Source: Candidatus Defluviibacillus avedoerensis (GTDB taxonomy: Bacteria; Pseudomonadota; Gammaproteobacteria; Burkholderiales; Burkholderiaceae_C). Taken from it: 64,000 nucleotides of DNA. The DNA lies in the NCBI GenBank assembly GCA_016703665.1, contig JADJBS010000020.1, positions 62,001 to 126,000 of the forward strand, given 5' to 3'. Numbering within the stretch: the first letter of the stretch is position 1; each line of letters opens with the position of its first letter. Made by a program: the position numbers and the translations under genes. The notes beneath the pieces are model-generated. The model had not been told where the DNA came from. It made no database searches and was given only the letters and a program-made list of their open reading frames with translations. Positions 9,524 to 19,062 of this stretch are shown here, in pieces.

Positions 9524-10144
9524 ATGTCCGCACCTACCCCACCCCAAGTCAAGATTCCGCCCAAGTCCAGTTTGCAGGCTCTACCCAACTTCATTTTCGC
9601 AAGTCGCTGGCTGCAATTGCCGCTTTACCTGGGACTGATTGCAGCGCAAGGCGTCTATGTGTTTCATTTCTGGGTGGAGCTGATTCACCTGGTAGAGGCT
9701 GCCTTTGGCAGCCAGACGGCGCTACAGGCGCTTGTCGCCAGCATTGGTTACAAGGACGGCACAGAGGTCATCCACCTGAATGAAACCATCATCATGCTGG
9801 TGGTGTTGGCTCTGATTGACGTCGTGATGATCTCCAACCTGCTTATCATGGTTATCGTGGGCGGCTATGAAACCTTTGTGAGCCGCATGAACCTGGAAGG
9901 ACACCCTGATCAACCCGAGTGGCTCGATCATGTCAATGCGTCGGTGCTGAAGGTCAAGCTCGCCACTGCCATCATCGGCATCAGTTCCATCCATTTGCTC
10001 AAGACGTTTATCAACACTGCGAATTACGAAGAAAAGGTGCTGATGTGGCAAACGATCATCCACGTGATGTTTTTGCTCAGTGCCTTGGCCATTGCGCTGA
10101 CGGATCGACTCTTGACAGCCTCGCATGCGGATCGGCAACACTGA
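9524..10144 (+). CDS. YqhA/UPF0114-family inner membrane protein
   Basis: 206 aa from the ATG at 9524 (MSAPTPPQ); a GTG eleven codons upstream is possible but adds nothing family-like. Hydrophobic segments lie near residues 30-50, 85-110 (IIMLVVLALIDVVMISNLL) and 145-190. The core with YETFVSRM and HLLKTFIN matches the YqhA/TIGR00645 membrane family, for which no firm function is known. It is divergent from acs and 116 bp before fumarase, in the same direction as fumarase but probably a separate unit. Confidence 0.8.
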   Translation: MSAPTPPQVKIPPKSSLQALPNFIFASRWLQLPLYLGLIAAQGVYVFHFWVELIHLVEAAFGSQTALQALVASIGYKDGTEVIHLNETIIMLVVLALIDVVMISNLLIMVIVGGYETFVSRMNLEGHPDQPEWLDHVNASVLKVKLATAIIGISSIHLLKTFINTANYEEKVLMWQTIIHVMFLLSALAIALTDRLLTASHADRQH

Positions 10145-10260
10145 ACGCTCTCACTCCAGCCAACTTTGCTTATTTAGTATCCCCAGCCTGTCAAGTTGAT
10201 GTCAAGGCCGGTCCCTAAACTTCTGACTGTCCGTAAGCGTCAACCCTTTCATTTCGTATC

Positions 10261-11805
10261 ATGACCACCATCCGCCAAGCCGACCTGATCGAATCTGTTG
10301 CTGCAGCGCTGCAGTACATCAGTTATTACCACACGCCCGACTTCATTGCGCACCTGGCCAAGGCCTATGACCGCGAGCAAAGCCCTGCGGCCAAAGACGC
10401 CATTGCGCAGATTCTGACCAACAGTAAGATGAGCGCCATGGGTCACCGTCCAATTTGCCAGGACACAGGCATTGTCAATGTCTTTCTGAAAATTGGCATG
10501 GACGTGCGATGGGAAGGCTTCACCGGCGGACTGGATGACGCCATCAACCAAGGCGTGCGCCAGGGATACAACCATCCAGACAACATGCTGCGTGCCAGCG
10601 TCGTAGATGACCCTCAGTTTGCCCGAAAGAATACCAAGGACAACACCCCTGCGGTCATTTTCAGTGAGATGGTGCCCGGCGACAAACTCGAGGTAACCGT
10701 CGCAGCCAAAGGCGGCGGCAGCGAGAACAAGAGCAAGATGATCATGCTCAACCCGAGCGATTCCGTGGTGGACTGGGTACTCAAAACTGTCCCGACCATG
10801 GGGGCTGGTTGGTGCCCACCCGGCATGTTGGGCATCGGCATTGGCGGCACAGCCGAAAAAGCAGTGTTGATGGCCAAAGAAAGCCTGATGGACGACCTCG
10901 ACATGCATGAACTGCTGGCCAAGGCAGGCAAGGGAGACAAGCTCAGTCAAGTCGAAGAGATGCGCCTAGAACTCTACGAAAAGGTCAATGCGCTGGGCAT
11001 TGGTGCGCAGGGCTTAGGCGGTTTGACCACGGTGCTGGACATCAAAATCAAGATGTACCCGACCCATGCCGCCAGCAAGCCCGTGGCCATGATCCCCAAC
11101 TGTGCCGCTACCCGTCATACCCATTTTGTGATGGACGGCAGCGGCCCTGTCTATGTGACGCCTCCAAGCCTGGACCTGTGGCCCAACGTGGCATGGGAGC
11201 CTGACTATCAAAAGAGCAAGAAGGTAGACCTCAACACACTCACCAAAGCGGAAGTGGCGAGCTGGAAGCCAGGCGACACCCTGCTGTTGTCGGGAAAAAT
11301 GCTGACAGGTCGGGATGCTGCACACAAGCGCATTCAAGACATGCTGGCCAAGGGCGAAAAGCTACCCGTGGACTTCACCAACCGCGTCATTTATTACGTG
11401 GGTCCGGTTGATCCTGTACGCGATGAGGTGGTTGGCCCCGCTGGGCCCACAACAGCCACGCGCATGGACAAATTCACCGAGATGATGCTGGCTCAAACCG
11501 GCCTGATCGCCATGGTGGGCAAAGCGGAACGCGGCCCAAGCGCCATTGAAGCGATCAAAAACCACAAGAGTGCTTACCTGATGGCCGTGGGTGGCGCCGC
11601 TTACTTGGTGGCCAAAGCCATCAAGGGCGCCAAGGTCGTCGGTTTTGCAGACCTGGGCATGGAAGCGATTTACGAATTTGACCTCTCTGACATGCCCGTC
11701 ACCGTGGCAGTGGATTCAGGCGGTACCAGCGCTCATATCACTGGTCCTGCAGAATGGGAAAAGCGCATTGCGACAGGTGAATTCAAGGGCATCAAGATTT
11801 CGTGA
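10261..11805 (+). CDS. fumA: Class I (iron-sulfur) fumarate hydratase
   Basis: 514 aa. It interconverts fumarate and malate in the TCA cycle, using an oxygen-labile 4Fe-4S cluster. Both halves of the class I enzyme are present: the N-terminal catalytic part with GHRPICQDTG and IPNCAATRHTH, which carry candidate cluster cysteines, and the C-terminal part with GPTTATRMD and KAERGPSAIEA. The stop overlaps the GTG of the DUF455 gene by 4 bases (GTGA), so the two are translationally coupled. The symbol fumA is used for the class; sequence alone does not separate FumA from FumB. Confidence 0.94.
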   Translation: MTTIRQADLIESVAAALQYISYYHTPDFIAHLAKAYDREQSPAAKDAIAQILTNSKMSAMGHRPICQDTGIVNVFLKIGMDVRWEGFTGGLDDAINQGVRQGYNHPDNMLRASVVDDPQFARKNTKDNTPAVIFSEMVPGDKLEVTVAAKGGGSENKSKMIMLNPSDSVVDWVLKTVPTMGAGWCPPGMLGIGIGGTAEKAVLMAKESLMDDLDMHELLAKAGKGDKLSQVEEMRLELYEKVNALGIGAQGLGGLTTVLDIKIKMYPTHAASKPVAMIPNCAATRHTHFVMDGSGPVYVTPPSLDLWPNVAWEPDYQKSKKVDLNTLTKAEVASWKPGDTLLLSGKMLTGRDAAHKRIQDMLAKGEKLPVDFTNRVIYYVGPVDPVRDEVVGPAGPTTATRMDKFTEMMLAQTGLIAMVGKAERGPSAIEAIKNHKSAYLMAVGGAAYLVAKAIKGAKVVGFADLGMEAIYEFDLSDMPVTVAVDSGGTSAHITGPAEWEKRIATGEFKGIKIS

Positions 11806-12581
11806 GTGGACTCAGGGAGCACGCGCTGAGGGTTCTGCTGTGTCCAGACGTTGACCGCAAGGCTGCGCTTGGGCGCATGCCAGCGACAGAACTGATCATT
11901 GAAACCTCACGTGCCAGCACCGTCCCGAACGGGATCCCTGGCCGTCCCGCGCGGCCTGTACTGGTTTCACATGCCGCAGTCAAATATGGTGCCGTTGCCA
12001 CCATCGAGGGCCGCGCAGCTTTGCTGCATGCACTGGCACATATCGAACTCAATGCGATTGACCTGGCTGCAGACGCGGTTTGGCGATTTGACGATATGCC
12101 GCTGGGGTACTACCGAGACTGGGCTCAAGTCATGCAGGAAGAAGCGCTTCACTTTCAGTTGATACGCGACCATCTTGCCGCCCTTGGTCACGCCTATGGC
12201 GACTTCCCGGCACACCATTCGCTCTGGGAAATGGCGGAACGTACCCAGCATGACGTATTGGCTCGCATGGCACTTGTGCCCCGCACCCTTGAAGCACGCG
12301 GCCTCGACGCCTCGCCAGGCGTGCGCAACAAGTTGATGTCGGTCGGTGACAAATCAGGCGCGGCCATCATCGACATCATTTTGAGGGATGAAATCGGGCA
12401 TGTTGCCATTGGCAACCGCTGGTTTGGCTGGCTTTGCGAACAGCGCGGGCTTGACCCGGTACAGACCTACAAAACCCTGGCGGAAAACCACCGAGCGCCA
12501 AGGCTAAAAGGGCCCTTTAATCTGCCAGCCCGACGTGCCGCCGGGTTCAGTGAGGCAGAGTTGGGTGCCCTCGCTGGTTAG
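11802..12581 (+). CDS. DUF455 ferritin-like protein
   Basis: 259 aa from a GTG at 11802 that overlaps the fumarase stop; the coupling decides this start. The middle of the protein carries a ferritin-like four-helix pattern of potential di-metal ligands: HIELNAIDLAAD, EEALHF..IRDHL and RDEIGHVAIGNRWF. This matches DUF455, a family related to the diiron tRNA hydroxylase MiaE but without an agreed function. The downstream gene starts 98 bp away with its own AT-rich promoter region, so this is the operon end. Coupling to an oxygen-sensitive Fe-S enzyme is suggestive of iron or oxidative-stress handling, but that is inference. Confidence 0.85.
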   Translation: MSGLREHALRVLLCPDVDRKAALGRMPATELIIETSRASTVPNGIPGRPARPVLVSHAAVKYGAVATIEGRAALLHALAHIELNAIDLAADAVWRFDDMPLGYYRDWAQVMQEEALHFQLIRDHLAALGHAYGDFPAHHSLWEMAERTQHDVLARMALVPRTLEARGLDASPGVRNKLMSVGDKSGAAIIDIILRDEIGHVAIGNRWFGWLCEQRGLDPVQTYKTLAENHRAPRLKGPFNLPARRAAGFSEAELGALAG

Positions 12582-12634
12582 TGACATGACCACTACAGGC
12601 TAGCCTGCGACGAAGTAGCGGCGTATAAATGCTA

Positions 12635-12646
12635 CTATATATATAG
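12635..12646. promoter_or_regulatory. AT-rich palindrome in the GGDEF-EAL gene upstream region
   Basis: CTATATATATAG is a perfect 12-bp palindrome 33 bp before the start of the GGDEF-EAL gene, inside a 60-bp stretch far richer in A+T than its neighbours. It probably contains the promoter or an operator. No confident -35/-10 pair can be assigned. Confidence 0.35.
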
Positions 12647-12678
12647 CAAACTATCATTATATAGATTGGCATTGGCCA

Positions 12679-15387
12679 ATGCGTATGCAGCTTAAATTAC
12701 CTTCCGCCATTCAACCCGAGCCGAACAGGCCGATGAATGACGCCGTTGCGAACGACAGCCCATTCCCAGCGCGATTGTTGGTGGGCCTATTGAAGATCGT
12801 TATCGGTGTGCTTTTCGGCGGCGCTTTGGCATCTGCCATTGGGCTGCGTGCATTCGCGCCTGATCAGACATTTCGACTGATGGGCCCATTGTTCATGCTC
12901 ACGCTGTCTTTGTCTGGCGCGTATTTCCTGTGGCGCAGACAAATTGTGGTGACTGTTCGTATCCTGGTTTTTGGGTCTTGGCTGTCGCTGACCTGCGTTT
13001 TACTGTTCACCGATGGGCTTCGAGCCCCTGCGGTCATAGCCTATCCACTTGTAATCATGATCACAGGCTGGCTGATCAATGCACGCGCCGCCATTATCAG
13101 CATGGCCGCAACCATTGCTGTCACGCTGCTGTTTGGAGTCCTCGACGCTAAGGGTATTTTTCCCCAAGGAGCTTCCTCGTCACCCTTGGTTAGGGTTGCC
13201 GACCAGGTTGTGATCTACCTCCTCTGCGGTGCTCTGGCTGCGTATTTCGTTCGCAACTTTCAACGGCAATTGCAACGCCACCGCAAGGTCAGTCGAGATC
13301 TGGCCAAACGCACCTCGGACCTGGAGGCCAAGACAACCGAGCTACAACGGGCGCAGGCAGTTGCCAAAGTCGGCAGTTGGGTATGCGACATTCACACCGG
13401 TTTGTTAGAGCTGTCCCCAGAGGCATGCCGAATCTTGAGCGTACCGGTGGGTACCGTCGAAACAATTCAAACCTTTTTTCTGCGGGTTCATCCAGACGAC
13501 CGCGACACGATCCTGCGGGCCTGGCAAGACATGTTGTGCGGCAAACCTTTGCGCTGCGAACACAGACTCCTGGAGCGAGACAGCATCCGCTGGTTGCACC
13601 AACAGGCTGAACTGGAACATCATGCCGAAGAACGAGGTTTGCGCGCAGTCGGCATCTGTGAAGATGTGACGGATCGCAAGCTAGCCCAAATCGCCACCGA
13701 AGACAGTGAGCGGCGCTACCGCACCATGATCGAATGGACACCTGAAGCAATCGCCGTTCACCGCGATTGGACGCTTTTATACGTTAACCCTGCAGCAATC
13801 CGCACATTGGGCGCACGCACTTCAGAGGATCTAGTGGGCAGAAACATCATGGAGCTTGTTCACCCAGACTTTCATGAACGGGTACGCAAACGTGTTGAAT
13901 ACCAGCGGTCTGTCAACGCAAGCGTTCCCTTGATGCAAGAGAAATTCCTTCGCCTGGACGGCACTGAGATCGACGTTGAGGTTCAGGCTGCGTCCATTGT
14001 GTTTGGAGGGCAGCCTGCTATTCAAGTAGCGATGCACGACATCACAGAACGGGTCAAAGCAGAAAAAGAAATTCACGTCCTGGCCTTCTACGACCCTTTG
14101 ACCCAATTGCCCAATCGACGGCTGTTAATGGACAGACTGAGCCAAGCGATCGCAATCAGTGCCAGTGCTAAACGCTTTGGCGCGATTTACCTGATTGACC
14201 TTGATGACTTCAAGGCGTTAAACGATACCCGAGGTCATGCCATGGGGGATCGCCTGCTGGTGCTTGTGGCCGAGCGACTCATTCAAAGCATGCGCCAGGC
14301 GGACACCGTGGCGCGTTTGGGTGGAGATGAATTTGTGATTCTGGTAGAAGGCCTGGGCGACAGCAAGGTAGAGTCACTGGCACAGGCGCAACTGCTGGGC
14401 GACAAGGTTTTGCTCGCGTTGAATCAACCGTACCAGTTGGACAACCAAGCCCAGCATTGCAGCACCAGCATTGGTGTGGCACTGTTTGACGAAGAAACTG
14501 CGTCCATTGACGAACTGCTTAAGTGCGCAGACTTGGCCATGTACCAAGCCAAGGCAGCGGGTCGAAACCGTCTGAGGTTTTTTAAGCCCGAGATGCAGGC
14601 TGACGTGTCCTCTCGCGTAGCGCTGGAAGCTGACCTGCGCCTCGCCATTGACCAAGGCCAGTTCATCCTTTACTACCAGGCTCAGGTCGTCGGGCTTGGC
14701 AGACTCACCGGTGCAGAGGTGCTAGTGCGGTGGCAACACCCGCAACGCGGACTGGTTTCACCCGCTGAATTCATTCGATTGGCCGAAGAAACCGGGCTTA
14801 TCCTGCCCTTGGGCAACTGGGTTCTGGATCAAGCGTGTCAGCAGTTGGCCGTGTGGGCGTTAAGACCTGAGATGGCGCACTTGAAGATCGCCGTGAACGT
14901 GAGTATGCGCCAGTTTCACCAACCAGACTTTGCGCACCGGGTCCAAGATGCGTTGCGGCGTAGCGGCGCCGCGCCACAGAACTTGAAGCTGGAATTGACC
15001 GAAAGCTTGATGGTTGACAACGTGTTGGACGTTGTCAACAAAATGGCTGCACTGAAAGCCCAGGGACTTGGCTTTTCGCTCGATGATTTCGGAACGGGTT
15101 ACTCATCGTTGGCCTACCTCAAAAGGTTGCCACTGGACCAACTCAAGATCGACCAGAGCTTTGTGCACAACATTCTCACGGACGGCAACGACGCTGCCAT
15201 TGCCAAGATGGTGATCTCACTTGCCGATAGCCTGGGGCTGACTGTCATTGCCGAAGGCGTTGAACTGGAAGCCCAGCGAGCATTTTTGGCCGACCACGGG
15301 TGCCATGCCTATCAAGGGTACCTCTTCAGCAAGCCAGTGCCCCTGGTCGACTTTGAAACCTATGCCGCTCAGGCGCTGGGAGCCTGA
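12679..15387 (+). CDS. Membrane PAS-GGDEF-EAL cyclic-di-GMP enzyme
   Basis: 902 aa from the ATG at 12679; the ATG at 12733 is an alternative. About six membrane segments occupy residues 30-200, then a coiled stretch, two PAS domains (about 225-330 and 345-465), GGDEF and EAL. The diguanylate cyclase site is intact (RLGGDEF), with a product-inhibition RxxD (RQAD) five residues before it. In the EAL domain the signature reads EVLVRW instead of EAL, but the other catalytic stretches are present: AVNVSMRQF, LELTES, LDDFGTGYSS, KIDQSF, IAEGVE. So both activities are possible. The membrane part probably senses a signal. It is a single gene between DUF455 and the convergent argG. Confidence 0.93.
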   Translation: MRMQLKLPSAIQPEPNRPMNDAVANDSPFPARLLVGLLKIVIGVLFGGALASAIGLRAFAPDQTFRLMGPLFMLTLSLSGAYFLWRRQIVVTVRILVFGSWLSLTCVLLFTDGLRAPAVIAYPLVIMITGWLINARAAIISMAATIAVTLLFGVLDAKGIFPQGASSSPLVRVADQVVIYLLCGALAAYFVRNFQRQLQRHRKVSRDLAKRTSDLEAKTTELQRAQAVAKVGSWVCDIHTGLLELSPEACRILSVPVGTVETIQTFFLRVHPDDRDTILRAWQDMLCGKPLRCEHRLLERDSIRWLHQQAELEHHAEERGLRAVGICEDVTDRKLAQIATEDSERRYRTMIEWTPEAIAVHRDWTLLYVNPAAIRTLGARTSEDLVGRNIMELVHPDFHERVRKRVEYQRSVNASVPLMQEKFLRLDGTEIDVEVQAASIVFGGQPAIQVAMHDITERVKAEKEIHVLAFYDPLTQLPNRRLLMDRLSQAIAISASAKRFGAIYLIDLDDFKALNDTRGHAMGDRLLVLVAERLIQSMRQADTVARLGGDEFVILVEGLGDSKVESLAQAQLLGDKVLLALNQPYQLDNQAQHCSTSIGVALFDEETASIDELLKCADLAMYQAKAAGRNRLRFFKPEMQADVSSRVALEADLRLAIDQGQFILYYQAQVVGLGRLTGAEVLVRWQHPQRGLVSPAEFIRLAEETGLILPLGNWVLDQACQQLAVWALRPEMAHLKIAVNVSMRQFHQPDFAHRVQDALRRSGAAPQNLKLELTESLMVDNVLDVVNKMAALKAQGLGFSLDDFGTGYSSLAYLKRLPLDQLKIDQSFVHNILTDGNDAAIAKMVISLADSLGLTVIAEGVELEAQRAFLADHGCHAYQGYLFSKPVPLVDFETYAAQALGA

Positions 15388-15409
15388 GTACTTTCTGACT
15401 CTTTGAAAT

Positions 15410-16747
15410 TTATTTATTGTCGTTGCTGAAGTGCAGCAGCGACATGGCATCCCCCGGCTGCAGCAAACCAACATGCGTGTAAGTTGCCAGCTTTTCACGC
15501 GTATCCACAATGTCCAGGTTACGCATGGTCAACTGACCGATGCGGTCTTGAGGTGAGAAAGGTGCATCCTCTACCTTCTCCATGCTCAATCTCTCGGGCT
15601 TGTAAGTAAGATTGGCAGATTCCGTGTTCAATAGCGAATAGTCATTTCCACGGCGCAACTCAATTGTCACTTCGCCAGTGATGGCGCGCGCTACCCAGCG
15701 CTGAGCCGTCTCGCGCAGCATGATGGCTTGTGGATCAAACCAGCGACCCTGGTACAGCAGTCGACCAAGGCGGCGACCATTGTCGCGGTACTGCTCAATG
15801 GTGTCTTCGTTGTGGATACCGGTGACCAAGCGCTCGTAAGCGATGAACAACAAGGCCAAGCCAGGTGCTTCGTAAATTCCGCGGCTCTTTGCCTCAATGA
15901 TGCGGTTTTCGATCTGGTCGCTCATACCCAAACCGTGACGCCCGCCAATGCGATTGGCCTCCATGATCAGGTCCACCAGATTGTCATACTGTTGACCATT
16001 CAAGGCTACCGGGCGCCCCTCTTCAAAGCGCACTGTCACTTGTTCACGCTTGACCTCTACATCGTCACGCCAGAAGGCGACACCCATGATTGGATTAACG
16101 ATCTTCATGCCGCTGCTGAGCAGTTCCAGGTCTTTGGCCTCGTGCGTGGCACCAAGCATGTTGGAGTCAGTGGAGTAGGCTTTTTCGGCCGACATCTTGT
16201 AGCCAAAGCCCGCCTTGGTCATGAAGGCGGACATTTCTGCACGGCCACCCAGCTCATCAATGAAAAGCTGATCGAGCCAAGGCTTGTAGATTTTGAGGGA
16301 TGGGTTGGTCAGCAGACCATAGCGGTAAAAACGCTCAATGTCGTTGCCCTTGAAGGTGCTGCCATCACCCCAAATATTGACATCATCCTCCTTCATTGCG
16401 GCTACCAGCATCGTGCCGGTGACGGCACGACCTAATGGTGTGGTATTAAAGTAAGTGTTGCCTGCCGTGGTGATGTGAAAAGCACCGCTTTGCAAGGCCG
16501 CAATGCCTTCAGCTGCCAATTGCGTGCGGCAATCGATCAGCCGTGCATGCTCTGCGCCGTACTGCATGGCTTTGCGGGGGATTTCGTCATAGTCGGGCTC
16601 ATCGGGCTGGCCCAAATTAGCGGTATAGGCGTAAGGAATGGCGCCTTTGTTACGCATCCAATGCAGTGCGGCGCTGGTGTCCAGGCCACCTGAAAAGGCG
16701 ATGCCAACCTTTTGGCCGACGGGAAGATGTTGGAGGATGGTGCTCAT
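15410..16747 (-). CDS. argG: Argininosuccinate synthase
   Basis: 445 aa, the long E. coli-type subclass. It joins citrulline and aspartate with ATP in the penultimate step of arginine synthesis. The PP-loop is AFSGGLDTSAALHW near residue 18. GDGSTFKGNDIERFYRYG and the STDSNMLGATHEAKDLE block are characteristic of the family. The gene stands alone, convergent with the GGDEF-EAL gene (22-bp gap) and divergent from the HDOD gene (108-bp gap). Confidence 0.96.
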   Translation of the reverse strand: MSTILQHLPVGQKVGIAFSGGLDTSAALHWMRNKGAIPYAYTANLGQPDEPDYDEIPRKAMQYGAEHARLIDCRTQLAAEGIAALQSGAFHITTAGNTYFNTTPLGRAVTGTMLVAAMKEDDVNIWGDGSTFKGNDIERFYRYGLLTNPSLKIYKPWLDQLFIDELGGRAEMSAFMTKAGFGYKMSAEKAYSTDSNMLGATHEAKDLELLSSGMKIVNPIMGVAFWRDDVEVKREQVTVRFEEGRPVALNGQQYDNLVDLIMEANRIGGRHGLGMSDQIENRIIEAKSRGIYEAPGLALLFIAYERLVTGIHNEDTIEQYRDNGRRLGRLLYQGRWFDPQAIMLRETAQRWVARAITGEVTIELRRGNDYSLLNTESANLTYKPERLSMEKVEDAPFSPQDRIGQLTMRNLDIVDTREKLATYTHVGLLQPGDAMSLLHFSNDNK

Positions 16748-16855
16748 GCGCCGATTTTAAGGCCTGACCTCTGCGCGGATTCAGGCAGATGCCTACAATG
16801 AAGCTGACACGTCAGCCAATCCTGGCGCCAATCTGATCACGAATGCAGTTTATCC

Positions 16856-18127
16856 ATGGCCACCCCACCTGATTCCCCCGAAGCCGCCGCAGAAGCCCAA
16901 GTGGAAACGACCACCGCCTTGGCCCGTCAATCCATCCTGGATGAAAAGGGCGACGTATTTGGTTATGAACTGTTTGATCGTTCAACGCAAGGTCATCATC
17001 ACAGTGCGCAAACCGATGCCACGGTACTGTTCCGGGTTCTGTCGAATGCAGGTGCAGACGCCCTGTTCGGTCGCAAGAATCTTTTCATTAATTGCACCCA
17101 CGAAAGCCTGACTGGACTGCATCTGGAGCTGGTCAACCCAACCCAGGTAGTGCTGGAGGTGCCTCCTGTGGCCCTGCACGACCCCCTCTCGATCGAAACC
17201 CTTTCGGTCACGATGGCTGAGTTGCGCACTCGCGGATTTCGCCTCGCCTTTGATCACACTGCACTGACCAGACCCTATGCCTCCTGGCTGGCGCTGGCGT
17301 CCTTTGTGAAACTCGACCCAACACAGGTCAAACCTGAATTGCTGGAAACCCTGGTCAAGCATGCCCAGCGAAGTGGTAGCGTCAAATTGATTGCGGACAA
17401 GGTGGAGACCGCCGAACAGCAGGCCCTACTGAAAGGTTTTGGGGTCAAGCTGTTTCAGGGTTACTGGTTTTCTCGGCCGGTGAAAGTAACAGCCAAGCTG
17501 GTTTCACCAGCGCAAGCCACCATTGTCGAGCTGATTAACCTGGTTCGCAAGAATGCGGAGTCGTCTGATATTGAGGCACTGCTAAAGAAAGACCCTACCC
17601 TGTCCTTCAACCTGTTGCGGTTTATCAATTCATCCGGTTTTGGCCTGAATGTTGAAATCACTTCGTTTCGGCACGCCGTGATGATTCTGGGCATGAAGAA
17701 ACTTTTCCGCTGGGCCGCCATGCTGCTGACCGCAGCGCGCAAAGACGGTACGCCATCGGCCCTTGGGCACATGGCAGTGCTGCGTGGAAGGTTGATGGAG
17801 AACCTGGTGGGAGACCTGCTCTCCAAAGAGGATGCAGACAACGCCTTTGTTGTGGGCGTGTTCTCTTTACTGGACGCGATGCTAGGCATGCCCATGGATC
17901 AGGCCCTGGAGTCACTGTCACTGCCAGAGCCGGTCACAGACGCGCTGCTGAACGACGCAGGCATATTCGCGCCATTCCTGCGGATGGCCAAGGTGTGCGA
18001 AACCAATTCAGAAGACGAAGTCAACGCAGCAGCCGATTCGTTGGCAATGACCAGTCACCAGGTCAACATGGCGCACCTTGAAGCCCTGGTGTGGACTGAA
18101 GAGTTACTCGGTGGGCAGATGACCTGA
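16856..18127 (+). CDS. EAL-like/HDOD signalling protein (YuxH type)
   Basis: 423 aa. Residues about 20-200 form a degenerate EAL-like domain (DEKGDVFGYELFDR at the start, GVKLFQGYWFSRPV at the end) lacking the metal-binding EAL, NES and DDFGTG signatures, so phosphodiesterase activity is unlikely. Residues about 215-400 form an HDOD domain (LLKKDPTLSFNLLRFINSS, FRHAVMILG), a helical relative of HD domains without the metal-binding His-Asp. Proteins of this layout are signalling adaptors. The gene is convergent with xerD, 20 bp apart. Confidence 0.87.
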   Translation: MATPPDSPEAAAEAQVETTTALARQSILDEKGDVFGYELFDRSTQGHHHSAQTDATVLFRVLSNAGADALFGRKNLFINCTHESLTGLHLELVNPTQVVLEVPPVALHDPLSIETLSVTMAELRTRGFRLAFDHTALTRPYASWLALASFVKLDPTQVKPELLETLVKHAQRSGSVKLIADKVETAEQQALLKGFGVKLFQGYWFSRPVKVTAKLVSPAQATIVELINLVRKNAESSDIEALLKKDPTLSFNLLRFINSSGFGLNVEITSFRHAVMILGMKKLFRWAAMLLTAARKDGTPSALGHMAVLRGRLMENLVGDLLSKEDADNAFVVGVFSLLDAMLGMPMDQALESLSLPEPVTDALLNDAGIFAPFLRMAKVCETNSEDEVNAAADSLAMTSHQVNMAHLEALVWTEELLGGQMT

Positions 18128-18147
18128 AGACATGCAGCCTCTGGCTG

Positions 18148-19062
18148 TTAGCCCCGAGGATGGTGATCGGCATGCAGCTTCTTCAGCCGCTCACGTGCCA
18201 CATGGGTGTAGATGGTGGTGGTTGATATATCCGCATGCCCCAGCAACATTTGCACCGCACGCAGGTCAGCGCCGTGATTCAGAAGGTGCGTGGCAAAAGC
18301 ATGCCTCAGGGTATGGGGTGAGAGTGGGCTGAAAATATGCGCGGCCAGCGCCTGCTTTTTCACGATCATCCAGAACATGACCCGCGTCATGCCGGAGCCG
18401 CGTTGCGTAACAAAAAGGTCTTCGGTCTGCTGACCGGCCAGAATCAGAGGCCTGGCGTCTGTCAAATACCGCATCAGCCACTCACGCGCCACCTGACCAA
18501 AAGGCACCAGACGCTCCTTGGCGCCTTTTCCAAATACGCGCAAAACGCCTTCATTCATGCCCAGGTTGGATACGCGTAAATCCACCAGTTCGCTTACCCG
18601 CAAACCACTTGCGTACATCAACTCGAGCATCGCACGGTCCCGCAAACCCAGCGGGGTATCGATCAGGGGCGCGCTTAGCAGGGCATCAACCTGCGCCTCG
18701 GTCAGGGTTTTCGGTACGCGCAAAGCTTGCTTGGCCGCCTGCAACTTGAGGGTGGGGTCGGCTTGAATCAATCGTTCACGCAGCGCCCAGCGGTAGTAGC
18801 GCTTGAATACCGTCAGCCGCCGGTTGGCGGTGGTGGCCTTAGTGCTCAGGTGTTTGGCAGAAAAATACGCGCTGATATCCCCTTCAGTCACATTCACCAG
18901 GGTTTGCTGGCGCTGTGAAAAAAGCCAAAGGGCAAACAGGTTCAAGTCTCGACGGTAAGCATCCAATGTGTTTTTGGATAAGCCCTCTTCAAGCCACAAA
19001 CCATCGACAAAGCTGTCGACGGTGGCGTCAGTGCCCGGATCAGGCGCTGGGGTGGAATTCAA
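18148..19062 (-). CDS. xerD: Site-specific tyrosine recombinase XerD
   Basis: 304 aa. It acts with XerC to resolve chromosome dimers at dif under FtsK control. The N-terminal SAM-like core-binding domain spans about 15-100. The catalytic residues are R155 (ASGLRVSELV), a Lys near 179, H250 and R253 (LSPHTLRHAFATH), H276 and Y285 (TTTIYTHV), so it is complete. Length and the undisturbed neighbourhood argue for the core recombinase rather than a phage integrase. Its start overlaps the stop of the upstream Bug gene by 4 bp. Confidence 0.92.
   Translation of the reverse strand: MNSTPAPDPGTDATVDSFVDGLWLEEGLSKNTLDAYRRDLNLFALWLFSQRQQTLVNVTEGDISAYFSAKHLSTKATTANRRLTVFKRYYRWALRERLIQADPTLKLQAAKQALRVPKTLTEAQVDALLSAPLIDTPLGLRDRAMLELMYASGLRVSELVDLRVSNLGMNEGVLRVFGKGAKERLVPFGQVAREWLMRYLTDARPLILAGQQTEDLFVTQRGSGMTRVMFWMIVKKQALAAHIFSPLSPHTLRHAFATHLLNHGADLRAVQMLLGHADISTTTIYTHVARERLKKLHADHHPRG

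Noticed and set aside
12582..12678. Riboswitch or small RNA before the GGDEF-EAL gene
   Set aside because: Only AT-rich palindromic DNA is visible; no conserved aptamer core could be recognised.
18148..19062. Phage or integron integrase
   Set aside because: Length, motifs and neighbourhood fit chromosomal XerD; there is no att repeat, excisionase or other phage gene.
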